From the NCBI RefSeq assembly GCF_000452705.1, contig NZ_CP007014.1:3472001-3536000 (forward strand): a DNA stretch of 64,000 nt, written 5' to 3'. The notes below the pieces were generated by a model, which saw nothing but the letters and a program-made list of their open reading frames with translations, was not told the DNA's origin and made no database searches. The position numbers were made by a program, and so were the translations under genes. Of this stretch, positions 35,963-44,314 are shown piece after piece. The stretch is from Pseudomonas syringae CC1557 (lineage in GTDB: Bacteria; Pseudomonadota; Gammaproteobacteria; Pseudomonadales; Pseudomonadaceae). Position 1 is the first letter of the stretch. Each line of letters starts with the position of its first letter.

Positions 35963-38302
35963 TCAGTTCTGCATGGTGGTCCGCGAAACTTCAGGCTTGA
36001 GCAGTTGCATCTGCTGACGGTAATCATCCGTGACCTGACGCGCCTGACTGCTGCTGGTAATGACCCGTGGCGTAATAAGCACAATCAGCTCGGTGCGGTC
36101 CTTGGATTTGCTGGTATTGCCGAACAGCCATTTCAGACCCGGAATACGCCCAAGATAAGGCACGGCACTGACCGACTCGGAGTTATCCTGCTTGATCAGC
36201 CCGCCCAGCAATACCGTCTGACCGCTCTGCGCAGCGACTTGCGTAGCGACTGAACGAGTGGAAATGCGCGGATTGCCATTGGCGTCGACGATGCCATTTT
36301 CAGCGTCACTCACCTGCTGCTGAATATCCATATACACCAGGCCGCCCGGATTGATGCGCGGCACGACGTCGAGAATCACACCGGTCTGCACATACTCCAC
36401 ACTGCTCAATGTGGTGTTGGTCGATGTGTTGGTGTTGATCGAGGTCTGGCTGATAGGGATGTTGTCGCCGACCTGAATCTGCGCCTGCTGGTTGTTCATG
36501 ACCACCAGCGAGGGTGCCGAGAGTACTTGGGTGCGGCCGTTGCGTTCGAGGGCGCGCAAGGCGACCTGCAGATTGTTGCTGACGAAGGAATAGAAGAACG
36601 AGTCGGTGGCGGCCAGCGCCGCGCCGCCCGTGCCAATCGATCCCTGGCTGCCTGGCGTGTTGGTCACGTTACCGGTGGTCCCCGAATTACCCGCCAGACG
36701 CCCCAGATACCACTGCACGCCCATGTCCAGTTCGCCGGTCAGTTTGACTTCCAGAATGCGCGTCTCGATCTGTACTTGCAGCGGCGGATTATCGAGGCGC
36801 TTGATGGCCGATTCGATTTCTTTCCACTGTGCAGGACGCGTACGCACCAGCAACTGGTTACTGCTCTTCTGAGCCGTGATGCGCGTGCTGGCGTCCAGCG
36901 ACTTGCCGTTGCCAGCCGAGCCGCTGCCGTCCTGGCTGGCAGAGTCCGAATCACCGCCACTCTGATCGTCGCCCTCGGATTCGCTGTCAGCGCTGGTCTG
37001 GCTGTTGTTCATGCCCTGATTGCTGCCAAAACCGCCGCCATTGCTAAGGCCACCGTTGCTCAGGCCGCCGTTGCTGCTGTTACCGCCCAGACCGCTGGAG
37101 CTGTTCATTCCGCCCCCGCCGCCACCCGTGGAATTGAGTGACGACAGCGAGGTGGTGCGCAGCCCCGGCGCGACCTTGGCAGGCGAGTCATCCTTGATGG
37201 CACCCGAGCCGTAGATCTGTCGCAGGTATTTGGCGAGGTCGGTGGCCTTCATGTTGCGCACGTCGTACACGTACATCTGCGGCTCGTTGCCGCCGCCTTC
37301 GTCGATGGTGTGAATCCACTCGCCGACTTCATGCAGGTACTCGGGCTGCGACGAAATCGCCACCACCGAATTGGTCCGTTCGATCGGCAGGAAGCGCACC
37401 ATGCCCGCCAGCGGCATGCCGCTTTCCGGGCCGAACATCTTCTGCAGTTCGGGCATCAGTTCGCCGACCGAGGCGCGCTGCAGGCCGAATACACCGACCG
37501 ACATGCCTTTGAGCCAATCGACGTCGAAAGTGTCGATGGTGTCCTGATAGTTGGCCAGCTCTTCGGGCGTGCCCGCGAGGCTGAGCACGTTGCGCGCCGG
37601 GTCGACAAGCAGGAAGGCATTTTCCCGGGCGAAAGGTTTGAGCAGCTTCTGCATTTCGGTGGCCGAAATGTAACGCAACGGGAACAGCCGCGCCGACATG
37701 CCGGCCGAAGGCTGCGCCACACGCATTTCCGGCACCAGCTTGCCTGCCACCGCCTGACTGGACGGCAGGATGACGTAGCGGTTGCCTTGCTTGATCATCG
37801 CGTTGTCGGTCCAGGACAGCAGTGTCTCGAGAATCGACAGAGCCTGCTGCTTGTTGACCGGCTTGGACGTCGAGAAGCTCACATCGCCCTTCACCCCCTG
37901 GGCAATGCTGTAATTCTCGTGCAGCAGATCGCCCATGATGCTGTTGATCACCGCCTGAATCGGCTGATTGGTGAAGTTGAAGACGATGTCACCGGTCTCG
38001 GCCTGGCGCGCTGCGGGAGCGGCGGTGGGCTGGCGGATGAAACGCTGATTGCCTTTGATGATCTGCCGCTGCGGCGAAGCAGTCGTCTGCTGGGAAGGTG
38101 GCTCGACGGGCGGTCTTTCGCTGCGCGGGTCTACCGGCGGGCGTTGTGAACCGGTTCCCTGGAGCGCTTCCTGCAGCATGCCATTGTCGGGATCGAGTGT
38201 GTCTGACTGTGACACGCAGCCGCCAAGGGCGACGGCGGTGGCCAGGCAAAGCAAGGGTGTGCGCAAGGTAGCGATGGCAGGAACTCCAGAAAATGTACCC
38301 AT
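35963..38302 (-). CDS. gspD: Type II secretion outer-membrane secretin GspD
   Basis: 779 residues. The lipoprotein-like signal ends in ALGGC. N0-N3 domains follow (INSIMGDLLHENYSIAQGVK, PLRYISATEMQKLLKPF, YDVRNMKATDLAKYLRQIYG), then the secretin core (VLSAPSLVVMNNQQAQIQVG, GGLVYMDIQQQVS, LLGGLIKQDNSESVSAVPYL, LIVLITPRVI). Within N3 there is an unusual ~75-residue Gly/Asn/Ser run turning into an Asp/Glu/Ser-rich stretch. The ATG overlaps the gspC stop by one base (TGATG). The start at 38302 is preferred over the GTG at 38305. A lipid anchor suggests self-piloting, since no pilotin gene is adjacent. Confidence 0.95.
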   Translation of the reverse strand: MGTFSGVPAIATLRTPLLCLATAVALGGCVSQSDTLDPDNGMLQEALQGTGSQRPPVDPRSERPPVEPPSQQTTASPQRQIIKGNQRFIRQPTAAPAARQAETGDIVFNFTNQPIQAVINSIMGDLLHENYSIAQGVKGDVSFSTSKPVNKQQALSILETLLSWTDNAMIKQGNRYVILPSSQAVAGKLVPEMRVAQPSAGMSARLFPLRYISATEMQKLLKPFARENAFLLVDPARNVLSLAGTPEELANYQDTIDTFDVDWLKGMSVGVFGLQRASVGELMPELQKMFGPESGMPLAGMVRFLPIERTNSVVAISSQPEYLHEVGEWIHTIDEGGGNEPQMYVYDVRNMKATDLAKYLRQIYGSGAIKDDSPAKVAPGLRTTSLSSLNSTGGGGGGMNSSSGLGGNSSNGGLSNGGLSNGGGFGSNQGMNNSQTSADSESEGDDQSGGDSDSASQDGSGSAGNGKSLDASTRITAQKSSNQLLVRTRPAQWKEIESAIKRLDNPPLQVQIETRILEVKLTGELDMGVQWYLGRLAGNSGTTGNVTNTPGSQGSIGTGGAALAATDSFFYSFVSNNLQVALRALERNGRTQVLSAPSLVVMNNQQAQIQVGDNIPISQTSINTNTSTNTTLSSVEYVQTGVILDVVPRINPGGLVYMDIQQQVSDAENGIVDANGNPRISTRSVATQVAAQSGQTVLLGGLIKQDNSESVSAVPYLGRIPGLKWLFGNTSKSKDRTELIVLITPRVITSSSQARQVTDDYRQQMQLLKPEVSRTTMQN

Positions 38303-38832
38303 CACAGGGTGGAATCGTTGGTTAAGGTAATCGGCGGTGTGTTCGACGGCGGCGGCAGACGCAGCGCCGGCAGGCGCAGCACTTGTGTACGCTCATCGAG
38401 CTTGAAAGTGGCCTGGGTGGGCTCCAGGCGGTCGAGCGTCCAGCCATTGGGCAAACGGTCGCCCTGACGAACTTTCAATGCCGGGCCGCTGGCCTGTTTA
38501 AGCAGTGCAACCCGCAGCGAGCCATCCATGATAACCCCGGTCAGGGTCAGGCCGGCCAGGCTGGATGCCTGCACATCGGCTTTGCGGACCGCCACATCGG
38601 GGCTGCGCTCTGGGCTGAAAAGGGGGGTTTTCCAGGTGTTGGCCAGACTGTCCAGGGTGGCCGACGGCGCGCTGTGGGCCTGGGTCTTTTGGTCCAGCAG
38701 GTTGCGCGGCGCCTGTTCCGGCAACCAGTCGGGTGAATGCGCAGCGCCACTGAGGATCAGAGCAATCAGCGCGGCCAGCAACGTCGCCACCGCCAGCAGC
38801 GACCACTCCAGCGGGCGTAATGAACCGATCAT
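38302..38832 (-). CDS. gspC: Type II secretion protein GspC-like (HR domain, no PDZ)
   Basis: 176 residues. One N-terminal membrane helix (LLAVATLLAALIALILSGAA) is followed by a homology-region domain (LAGLTLTGVIMDGSLRVALL ... VRQGDRLPNGWTLDRLEPTQ). That domain contacts the secretin N0 domain in other systems. The PDZ or coiled-coil tail of canonical GspC is missing; the C-terminus is a short Pro-rich stretch. It could equally be called GspN-type. It overlaps gspM upstream by 4 bases and gspD downstream by one base. Confidence 0.82.
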   Translation of the reverse strand: MIGSLRPLEWSLLAVATLLAALIALILSGAAHSPDWLPEQAPRNLLDQKTQAHSAPSATLDSLANTWKTPLFSPERSPDVAVRKADVQASSLAGLTLTGVIMDGSLRVALLKQASGPALKVRQGDRLPNGWTLDRLEPTQATFKLDERTQVLRLPALRLPPPSNTPPITLTNDSTL

Positions 38833-39440
38833 TGCTCACCCTCCCCGGCACTCGCCGGTTGCAGGTAGCCTCGCACCAGCAGGTGAACCACCAGCTTGCC
38901 CGCAGGCCCATTGGCAGGCGCATTGGCATCGCGGCGCATACTCATCTCGTCGATGAACAGAAACGGACGCTGATATTCCAGCGCATGCAGAATGGCCGTC
39001 AGCGGCTCGATGGCGCAGTTCAGGGTCAGGCTGACCTTGACCTGGCGATACGGCTCTGCGCTGTCCTGCTCGGGCGTGATCGGCATGCGCTGGGTCAGCT
39101 CGCAGCCGCCACCGGTGCTGGCCTGACTGCTGATCAGATCGGCAATGCGCTGCATCAAATCGGCCGCCACCGCACTGGGATCTTCTCCCGGCAGCAGGCT
39201 GGTGCTGCTGGCCGGATCGCGGCGCGCCTGTTCCAGTTGCTCACGCAATGAATCGCCTTGCAGCAACAGCCCGGCATAGCGTTGCTGCTGTTCGCGCAGT
39301 TGCTCGGTCTGCTCGTTGATGTCACGCAACGGCCCGGCGAACCAGCTGTCGATCAACAGCCAGTAAGCCACGCAAAGCACCAGCGCCAGAATGATCAGGG
39401 CTGCGCCCCGCCGCTCACGGCTTGTCAGTGGACGGCGCAT
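38829..39440 (-). CDS. gspM: Type II secretion protein GspM
   Basis: 203 residues. A single N-terminal membrane helix (AALIILALVLCVAYWLLI), a coiled-coil (INEQTEQLREQQQRYAGLLL) and a ferredoxin-like periplasmic domain (VSLTLNCAIEPLTAILHALE) correspond to the GspM/PilO type of inner-membrane assembly proteins. It overlaps gspL by 26 bases and gspC by 4. Its partner would be GspL in the inner-membrane platform. Confidence 0.85.
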   Translation of the reverse strand: MRRPLTSRERRGAALIILALVLCVAYWLLIDSWFAGPLRDINEQTEQLREQQQRYAGLLLQGDSLREQLEQARRDPASSTSLLPGEDPSAVAADLMQRIADLISSQASTGGGCELTQRMPITPEQDSAEPYRQVKVSLTLNCAIEPLTAILHALEYQRPFLFIDEMSMRRDANAPANGPAGKLVVHLLVRGYLQPASAGEGEQ

Positions 39441-40485
39441 CGGCGTTCTCCTGGTGCAGGTTCTGGTGCAAGTGCGCGCGCAGGGAATACTGATCCTTGC
39501 CAGTCTTGGTGTCGGGCTGGATCACGCCCTGAAACTGTGCGTTGTCCAGACTGCGGCATTCCTTGACGCGACCGATCAGCGCACTCGCCTTGCCGCTCTG
39601 CCCGGAAAACGCCACATCGGCGCTGTCACTGATTTCCAGATGCTCGATCCAGGTGTCCGAAGGCAGGCACGCAGTCAGTTCGCTGAGCAGCGCTGACAGC
39701 GGCGGTTGCTCGGCCTTGCGCCGCAACAGGTAGTTGGCCGCGCCACGGGTGTTGGTCAATTGCTGGCGCAGTTGCTGGATCTCGCCGACCTGAGCCTTCT
39801 GCTCCTGGACGCTGGCCTGCATCTCTTCGAGCAGGCTTTGACGCTCGTTCAGCCATAGCAGCATGGCGCCCAGCAGCAGACCGGCGCACAGCCAGATCAG
39901 CCCGCGTTGCAGACGGTGGCCTGATCGCGATTGTTGCGGGCGCGCCGGCATCGGCAGCAGGTCGATGCCCATGCGCTGCCCTTCACTGCCGACATCCACC
40001 ACGTCCGGGCGCAGACCGTGATCGGCACACTCGCTCAGAATCGTGTCCAGTCGCTCGCGCAGGATCGCTACCAGCGTGACCTGCAAAAAGCTGGCGCTGC
40101 GGCTGTCCTGACGGGCAACAAAATACAGCTGCGCCGCATCGAACGGCGTGAAGCGGTCCAGCTCGTAGCCCACCACCGTAGAAAGATTGCGGGCCGCCGC
40201 GGCAGGCAGCTGGAGCGTTTGCACCAATACGGCCGACACCGGCAACAACAGAACACGACGTGTCTGGGTGGGTGCAACGGACAGCGGTCCGCTCAAAGGC
40301 CAGGCGTACAGTTGCTCGACGGTTTCGCCCCCCAGCCAACGACGCAAGCGCAACGGCAGGCAGGCGCGCAATTCCGCGACCCACCATTGCCAGGCGTGTT
40401 GCGCCGGGCTGCCGCGCCACTGTCGGACAACCTGCTCGCGTAACGCGTACACCGGCGCCAGACGTGAAGAAACTGATGAATTCAT
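39415..40485 (-). CDS. gspL: Type II secretion protein GspL
   Basis: 356 residues from the ATG at 40485, which overlaps the gspK stop in ATGA; an upstream TTG is less likely. A cytoplasmic actin-like part (VSAVLVQTLQLPAAAARNLS, YELDRFTPFDAAQLYFVARQ) is followed by one membrane helix near 210 (LIWLCAGLLLGAMLLWL). A coiled-coil and a PilN-like periplasmic fold come last. It couples the GspE ATPase to the platform with GspM. Confidence 0.9.
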   Translation of the reverse strand: MNSSVSSRLAPVYALREQVVRQWRGSPAQHAWQWWVAELRACLPLRLRRWLGGETVEQLYAWPLSGPLSVAPTQTRRVLLLPVSAVLVQTLQLPAAAARNLSTVVGYELDRFTPFDAAQLYFVARQDSRSASFLQVTLVAILRERLDTILSECADHGLRPDVVDVGSEGQRMGIDLLPMPARPQQSRSGHRLQRGLIWLCAGLLLGAMLLWLNERQSLLEEMQASVQEQKAQVGEIQQLRQQLTNTRGAANYLLRRKAEQPPLSALLSELTACLPSDTWIEHLEISDSADVAFSGQSGKASALIGRVKECRSLDNAQFQGVIQPDTKTGKDQYSLRAHLHQNLHQENADAPSTDKP

Positions 40486-41216
40486 TCTTGCCAACGCAAC
40501 ACCCTATAGGGTTGTGCGCTTCCCTCCGATGGGCTCAATAAAACAGTGGTCTGTAAAAAGGCAGTGACACCGCCCGGTCGTTCTGCACGGCTATCGATGG
40601 TCAATACCTCACCGGGGTCAGCCCCGACCGCACTCTGGTTTGGCAGGTTCAATGCCCGCCGCAACACGCCCGACGAGAATGCCGAATCAGGTCGATCCAG
40701 CCCGCTCCATAATGTAATTTCCGGCAATAGCCGGGTGTAAAGCGTTTGGGTCATGCCCGGTAACTGGCGCACTTCCTCGACCACTCGCAGCGGTGACTGC
40801 CCGCCATTGCGCTGCGTTTCCAGCACCTGCGCGATACTGCTGGCCTGGTTCTTTGCTGCGCCGCAGGCTTGCAATACGCGAGAAATGTCGGCCACCGGCG
40901 CACTGTTCAAATCCAGCTTGCCGCGCTCGCTTCTCACGCTGACGAGCAGTTGAGTGTCATCAAAACGCAATGCCACCGAGCGTCCATCCGCTACCCAACG
41001 CTTGCGCTGCGCGGTATCCAACAAACCCTGCACCGCCATGTTCATGCCAGCCTCGGCCGCCATCAGCGCCTGAGTATTCTGGCGCAACCAGAGTGCCTGT
41101 CGGCTTTCCAGTTGTACCCATCCGGCCAGCCCGCCGAGCAACAGGCTCAACAGCGCCAGGACCCACAACACCACCAGCAGCGCTACGCCCCGCTGTTGTC
41201 TCTCTGATCTGTTCAT
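40482..41216 (-). CDS. gspK: Type II secretion minor pseudopilin GspK
   Basis: 244 residues from the ATG at 41216 (ATGA overlap with gspJ). The prepilin leader reads RQQRGVALLVVLWVLALLS: Gly at the cleavage site and no Glu5, as is usual for GspK. The body has LDLNSAPVADISRVLQACG and an SAM-like helical insert. It caps the pseudopilus tip with GspI and GspJ. Confidence 0.92.
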   Translation of the reverse strand: MNRSERQQRGVALLVVLWVLALLSLLLGGLAGWVQLESRQALWLRQNTQALMAAEAGMNMAVQGLLDTAQRKRWVADGRSVALRFDDTQLLVSVRSERGKLDLNSAPVADISRVLQACGAAKNQASSIAQVLETQRNGGQSPLRVVEEVRQLPGMTQTLYTRLLPEITLWSGLDRPDSAFSSGVLRRALNLPNQSAVGADPGEVLTIDSRAERPGGVTAFLQTTVLLSPSEGSAQPYRVLRWQE

Positions 41217-41845
41217 TCGCCGCCTGCCCCACCGGACAGGTCCAGACGCAGCGCCACCACTTCCGGAACCCACTTCACAGTTCCCTTGACCTGCATATCG
41301 ATCCGCACGGCGCGAGGCAGGCGGTTTGGCCAGGGCCATTCGGCTATCCAGCCGGTCGGTTTACCTTTCGGGCTCAGCCCACGATAACTGAACGTCAATG
41401 ACTCGACGTTTTGCAGCAGCACCTGAGGCTCGCCCCAGGGCTTGAGTGAAATGCCGTTTGCGGCAGACTGTACCTGCGCAAACGACACCTGCAGGCTGCG
41501 GTGGCCCTCCGGCCCCTTCAGCCCGAGGGTATGCACCTGAATGCCGCCGCCCAGCTCTCCAGGCAACGTTGCGACAAACTGCAATTGCTGTGCCGATCCT
41601 TCGAAAAATCCGCTGTTGGCGTCGTCTTCGGCAGAGGTGTCCAGCGGCAACGCCTGACTGATCGAGCTGCGCAAAAATGCCTGCGCAGCACGGGTCTCAT
41701 CCAGATTGACGGTGTAACGCTCAGCCTTGAGCACCGCGCGATTGGCACCCAACAGCGCACCGGCGACCAGGACCAGCAACACGCCCAACAGGCTGATCAC
41801 CAGCAGCACTTCCAGCAGCGTAAACCCACGCTGCGTACGCCTCAT
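41213..41845 (-). CDS. gspJ: Type II secretion minor pseudopilin GspJ
   Basis: 210 residues. The class III prepilin leader is RRTQRGFTLLEVLLVISLLG, with Gly/Phe cleavage and Glu5. The later beta domain has GEPQVLLQNVESLTFSYRG. The gene overlaps gspI and gspK by 4 bases each. Confidence 0.93.
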   Translation of the reverse strand: MRRTQRGFTLLEVLLVISLLGVLLVLVAGALLGANRAVLKAERYTVNLDETRAAQAFLRSSISQALPLDTSAEDDANSGFFEGSAQQLQFVATLPGELGGGIQVHTLGLKGPEGHRSLQVSFAQVQSAANGISLKPWGEPQVLLQNVESLTFSYRGLSPKGKPTGWIAEWPWPNRLPRAVRIDMQVKGTVKWVPEVVALRLDLSGGAGGE

Positions 41846-42213
41846 GAACCCGCCCCGCTAACCGCGCCACGCAGTTTCAGGGTACTGAACTGTGCCCGGC
41901 GCTGATGCTCACTCAGCAGCAGATCGAGACGGAACAGCCTGGGTTGACCATTGGCACCCGCCAGCTCGCGAATATCCAGCGTCCACTCGATACCTGCGAG
42001 CTTGCCCTGACGTGTGCCGTTTTCCAGCGGTCCGGCACTTTCCTGATCCAGAATCGTTCGCGCGGCATGACTGAGCCGGTCGCTACGCGATACCTGCTGC
42101 AAGGATCTCGCGCTTTGTCCGAACGCCACCAGCAGAACCCCGCTGCACACCGCCATGACGGTCAATGCAGCCAGCATCTCCAGCAGGGTGAACCCCGACT
42201 GCGATGTTTTCAT
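41842..42213 (-). CDS. gspI: Type II secretion minor pseudopilin GspI
   Basis: 123 residues. The prepilin leader is KTSQSGFTLLEMLAALTVMA and the short C-terminal domain carries IEWTLDIREL. It shares a single base with gspH, and its stop overlaps the gspJ start. It forms the tip complex with GspJ and GspK. Confidence 0.92.
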   Translation of the reverse strand: MKTSQSGFTLLEMLAALTVMAVCSGVLLVAFGQSARSLQQVSRSDRLSHAARTILDQESAGPLENGTRQGKLAGIEWTLDIRELAGANGQPRLFRLDLLLSEHQRRAQFSTLKLRGAVSGAGS

Positions 42214-42647
42214 TAAAGTGACCGAACCTGAACGCTACCGGTCAGCCAGCCAATGTCAATGCGCCAGCGCCGATCGCCATCAGCGACCACGACGTTACCG
42301 CCACTGGAACCGCCATCCGGGTAAAACTCCACCGACGAGCCGAGATCCGACGCGGTCTGCATGGTCACGCGCAAGCTTTCAGGCCAGCGCATCTCGCGCT
42401 TGCCGGGTGCCTTGAACGTCGCCTTGCGCAGGTCGAACTCGGTGCGTGCCGGCTGACCGGTAACGATGGCGCGCACTCGGGTCGCTCGCAGCGCTTCTAC
42501 CATATCCCCGACTGCCCGACGCTCGCTGGCTGTACTCAAACCCTGTTGCAGACCGAAACCCACCAGACCGACAGCAATGCTCATCAACACCAGCACTACC
42601 AGCATTTCCATCAGGGTAAAACCGCGGTTTGCGACAGGCGTTTTCAT
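42213..42647 (-). CDS. gspH: Type II secretion minor pseudopilin GspH
   Basis: 144 residues. The leader is NRGFTLMEMLVVLVLMSIAV, followed by the GspH beta-sandwich (LRATRVRAIVTGQPARTEFD). It lies 8 bases after gspG. It is cleaved by a prepilin peptidase encoded elsewhere, probably PilD, as none is in this cluster. Confidence 0.92.
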   Translation of the reverse strand: MKTPVANRGFTLMEMLVVLVLMSIAVGLVGFGLQQGLSTASERRAVGDMVEALRATRVRAIVTGQPARTEFDLRKATFKAPGKREMRWPESLRVTMQTASDLGSSVEFYPDGGSSGGNVVVADGDRRWRIDIGWLTGSVQVRSL

Positions 42648-42655
42648 ACCGGTAC

Positions 42656-43087
42656 TTACTCCCAGTTGCCCAGGTCGGCGCTGTAACCTTCACCGCCTGG
42701 CTGACCGTCCTGACCGTAAAAGATCAGGTCAAAGCTGCCGTGCTGGCCGGGGAAGCGATAGCCGAATGCATGACCGAACGGATCTTTCAGGTCCGACGGC
42801 TTGGCATAAGGGCCGTTCCAGTTGGAGGCGTTGCCCGGCTTTTCAGTCAACTGCTGCAAGGTCTTGGGTGGCGAACCGACGTCCAGCGCATAGCTCTCGA
42901 CTTTCATGCCCAGGCTGGCCAGTTGCGCCTTGCCTGCGCCGTACTTGCCCTTGTCAACGTTGCCGCCCACCTGACGCACGACGATGGTCGCCACGATGCC
43001 CAGCAATACAATGACCGCCAGCATTTCCAGCAAGGTGAAGCCGCCCTGACGGCGCGCGGGTTTGAAACGTATGCGGTTAAAGCTCAT
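42656..43087 (-). CDS. gspG: Type II secretion major pseudopilin GspG
   Basis: 143 residues. The leader is ARRQGGFTLLEMLAVIVLLG. The family C-terminal pattern KYGAGKAQLASLGMKVESYA ... PKTLQQLTEKPGNASNWNGP ... DPFGHAFGYRFPG is complete, including the calcium-loop region. It is the main subunit of the pseudopilus. It begins 24 bases downstream of gspF. Confidence 0.96.
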   Translation of the reverse strand: MSFNRIRFKPARRQGGFTLLEMLAVIVLLGIVATIVVRQVGGNVDKGKYGAGKAQLASLGMKVESYALDVGSPPKTLQQLTEKPGNASNWNGPYAKPSDLKDPFGHAFGYRFPGQHGSFDLIFYGQDGQPGGEGYSADLGNWE

Positions 43088-43111
43088 CGGGATGGTTCCT
43101 CATTCATGAAT

Positions 43112-44314
43112 TCAGATATTGCTGGTCAGGCTCATCAGCGGCAGCATGATCGCCAGCATGATCACCGCGACCATGCCCGCCATCACCACCGTCAACGCCG
43201 GGACCAGCGCCGCCAGCATGCGGTCGATACCGCGCTTGGCCTCGACGTCGAACACATCGGCGACTTTGAGCAACATGGTGTCCAGTTCGCCAGCCTGTTC
43301 GCCGACTTCGATCATTTGCAGCGCCAGGTCCGGCAGCAGCGGCTGTGCACCAAACGCGCTGGCGAGCGTCCCGCCCCCTTTGACCGACTCGGCCGCCTGT
43401 TCGACCTGTGCCTGCAAGGCGCGGTTGGTACACACCTGGCGAGCGATCACCAATGCCTGAAGCAACGCCACGCCATTGGTCAGCAGAGTGCCGAGGGTGC
43501 GGGTCAGGCGCGCCGCTTCGATACGCTGCAACAACGGGCCGATCACCCGGATGCCCAACAAGCGACGATCACGGCGCTCACGCCGTTGCGGATCGCGCAT
43601 GCGGATAGCCATGCCCCAAATCAATGCGATGATGCCCGCCAGCACTGCCAGGCCGTAGTCGCCGAGAAACTGTCCGAGGTCAAGAATGACCTCGGTAATC
43701 AACGGGATCGGCACCCCGAGGTCCTTGAAGATCGGTACGAATTGCGGCACCACATAGGCCAGCAACAGAGCCAGCGAGCCCAGTACACCTACGACCAGAA
43801 ACGCCGGATAGATCAGCGCGTTGATCACTTCGCCACGCAGCAACTGGCTGCGCTCGAGGTAATCGCTCAGTTGCCGAAGCGTGCCTTCCAGCGCGCCCCC
43901 GGCTTCACCGGCGCGGACCATGCTTATATAAAGAGGCGAAAACTGGCTGCCTTCTTCTTCCAGCGCCACAGACAACGGCTTACCGGCCTTGACCTGTTCG
44001 CGGATGCGTTCGATCAGCGCTCTGGTCTGCGGCTGGCCAGGCTGCTTGAGCAGAATACTCAGGGATCGTTCCAGTGGCTGGCCAGCGCCCAGCAAAGTGG
44101 CTAGCTGCTGGGTGAAGCTGACCAGCGCTGCGCCATTGAGCATGCCGCTGCCCAGTGCGCGACGCAGACCGCCGAGCCCGGCGACGTCTACCTGCAACAC
44201 CATCAAGCCGCGTTTTTGCAGGGCGGCGATGGCGGCCTCCTGATCACGGGCTTCGAGCGTGCCATTCTGCGGCGCGCCCTGAGTGTCCAGCGCGCGGTAT
44301 TTGAACAGGCTCAT
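43112..44314 (-). CDS. gspF: Type II secretion inner-membrane platform protein GspF
   Basis: 400 residues with two repeated cytoplasmic T2SSF domains and three membrane helices. Family marks are FTQQLATLLGAGQPLERSLS, YISMVRAGEAGGALEGTLRQ, LLRGEVINALIYPAFLVVG, MIEVGEQAGELDTMLLKVA and a closing membrane helix before MLPLMSLTSNI. The ATG overlaps the gspE stop by 4 bases. Confidence 0.96.
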   Translation of the reverse strand: MSLFKYRALDTQGAPQNGTLEARDQEAAIAALQKRGLMVLQVDVAGLGGLRRALGSGMLNGAALVSFTQQLATLLGAGQPLERSLSILLKQPGQPQTRALIERIREQVKAGKPLSVALEEEGSQFSPLYISMVRAGEAGGALEGTLRQLSDYLERSQLLRGEVINALIYPAFLVVGVLGSLALLLAYVVPQFVPIFKDLGVPIPLITEVILDLGQFLGDYGLAVLAGIIALIWGMAIRMRDPQRRERRDRRLLGIRVIGPLLQRIEAARLTRTLGTLLTNGVALLQALVIARQVCTNRALQAQVEQAAESVKGGGTLASAFGAQPLLPDLALQMIEVGEQAGELDTMLLKVADVFDVEAKRGIDRMLAALVPALTVVMAGMVAVIMLAIMLPLMSLTSNI

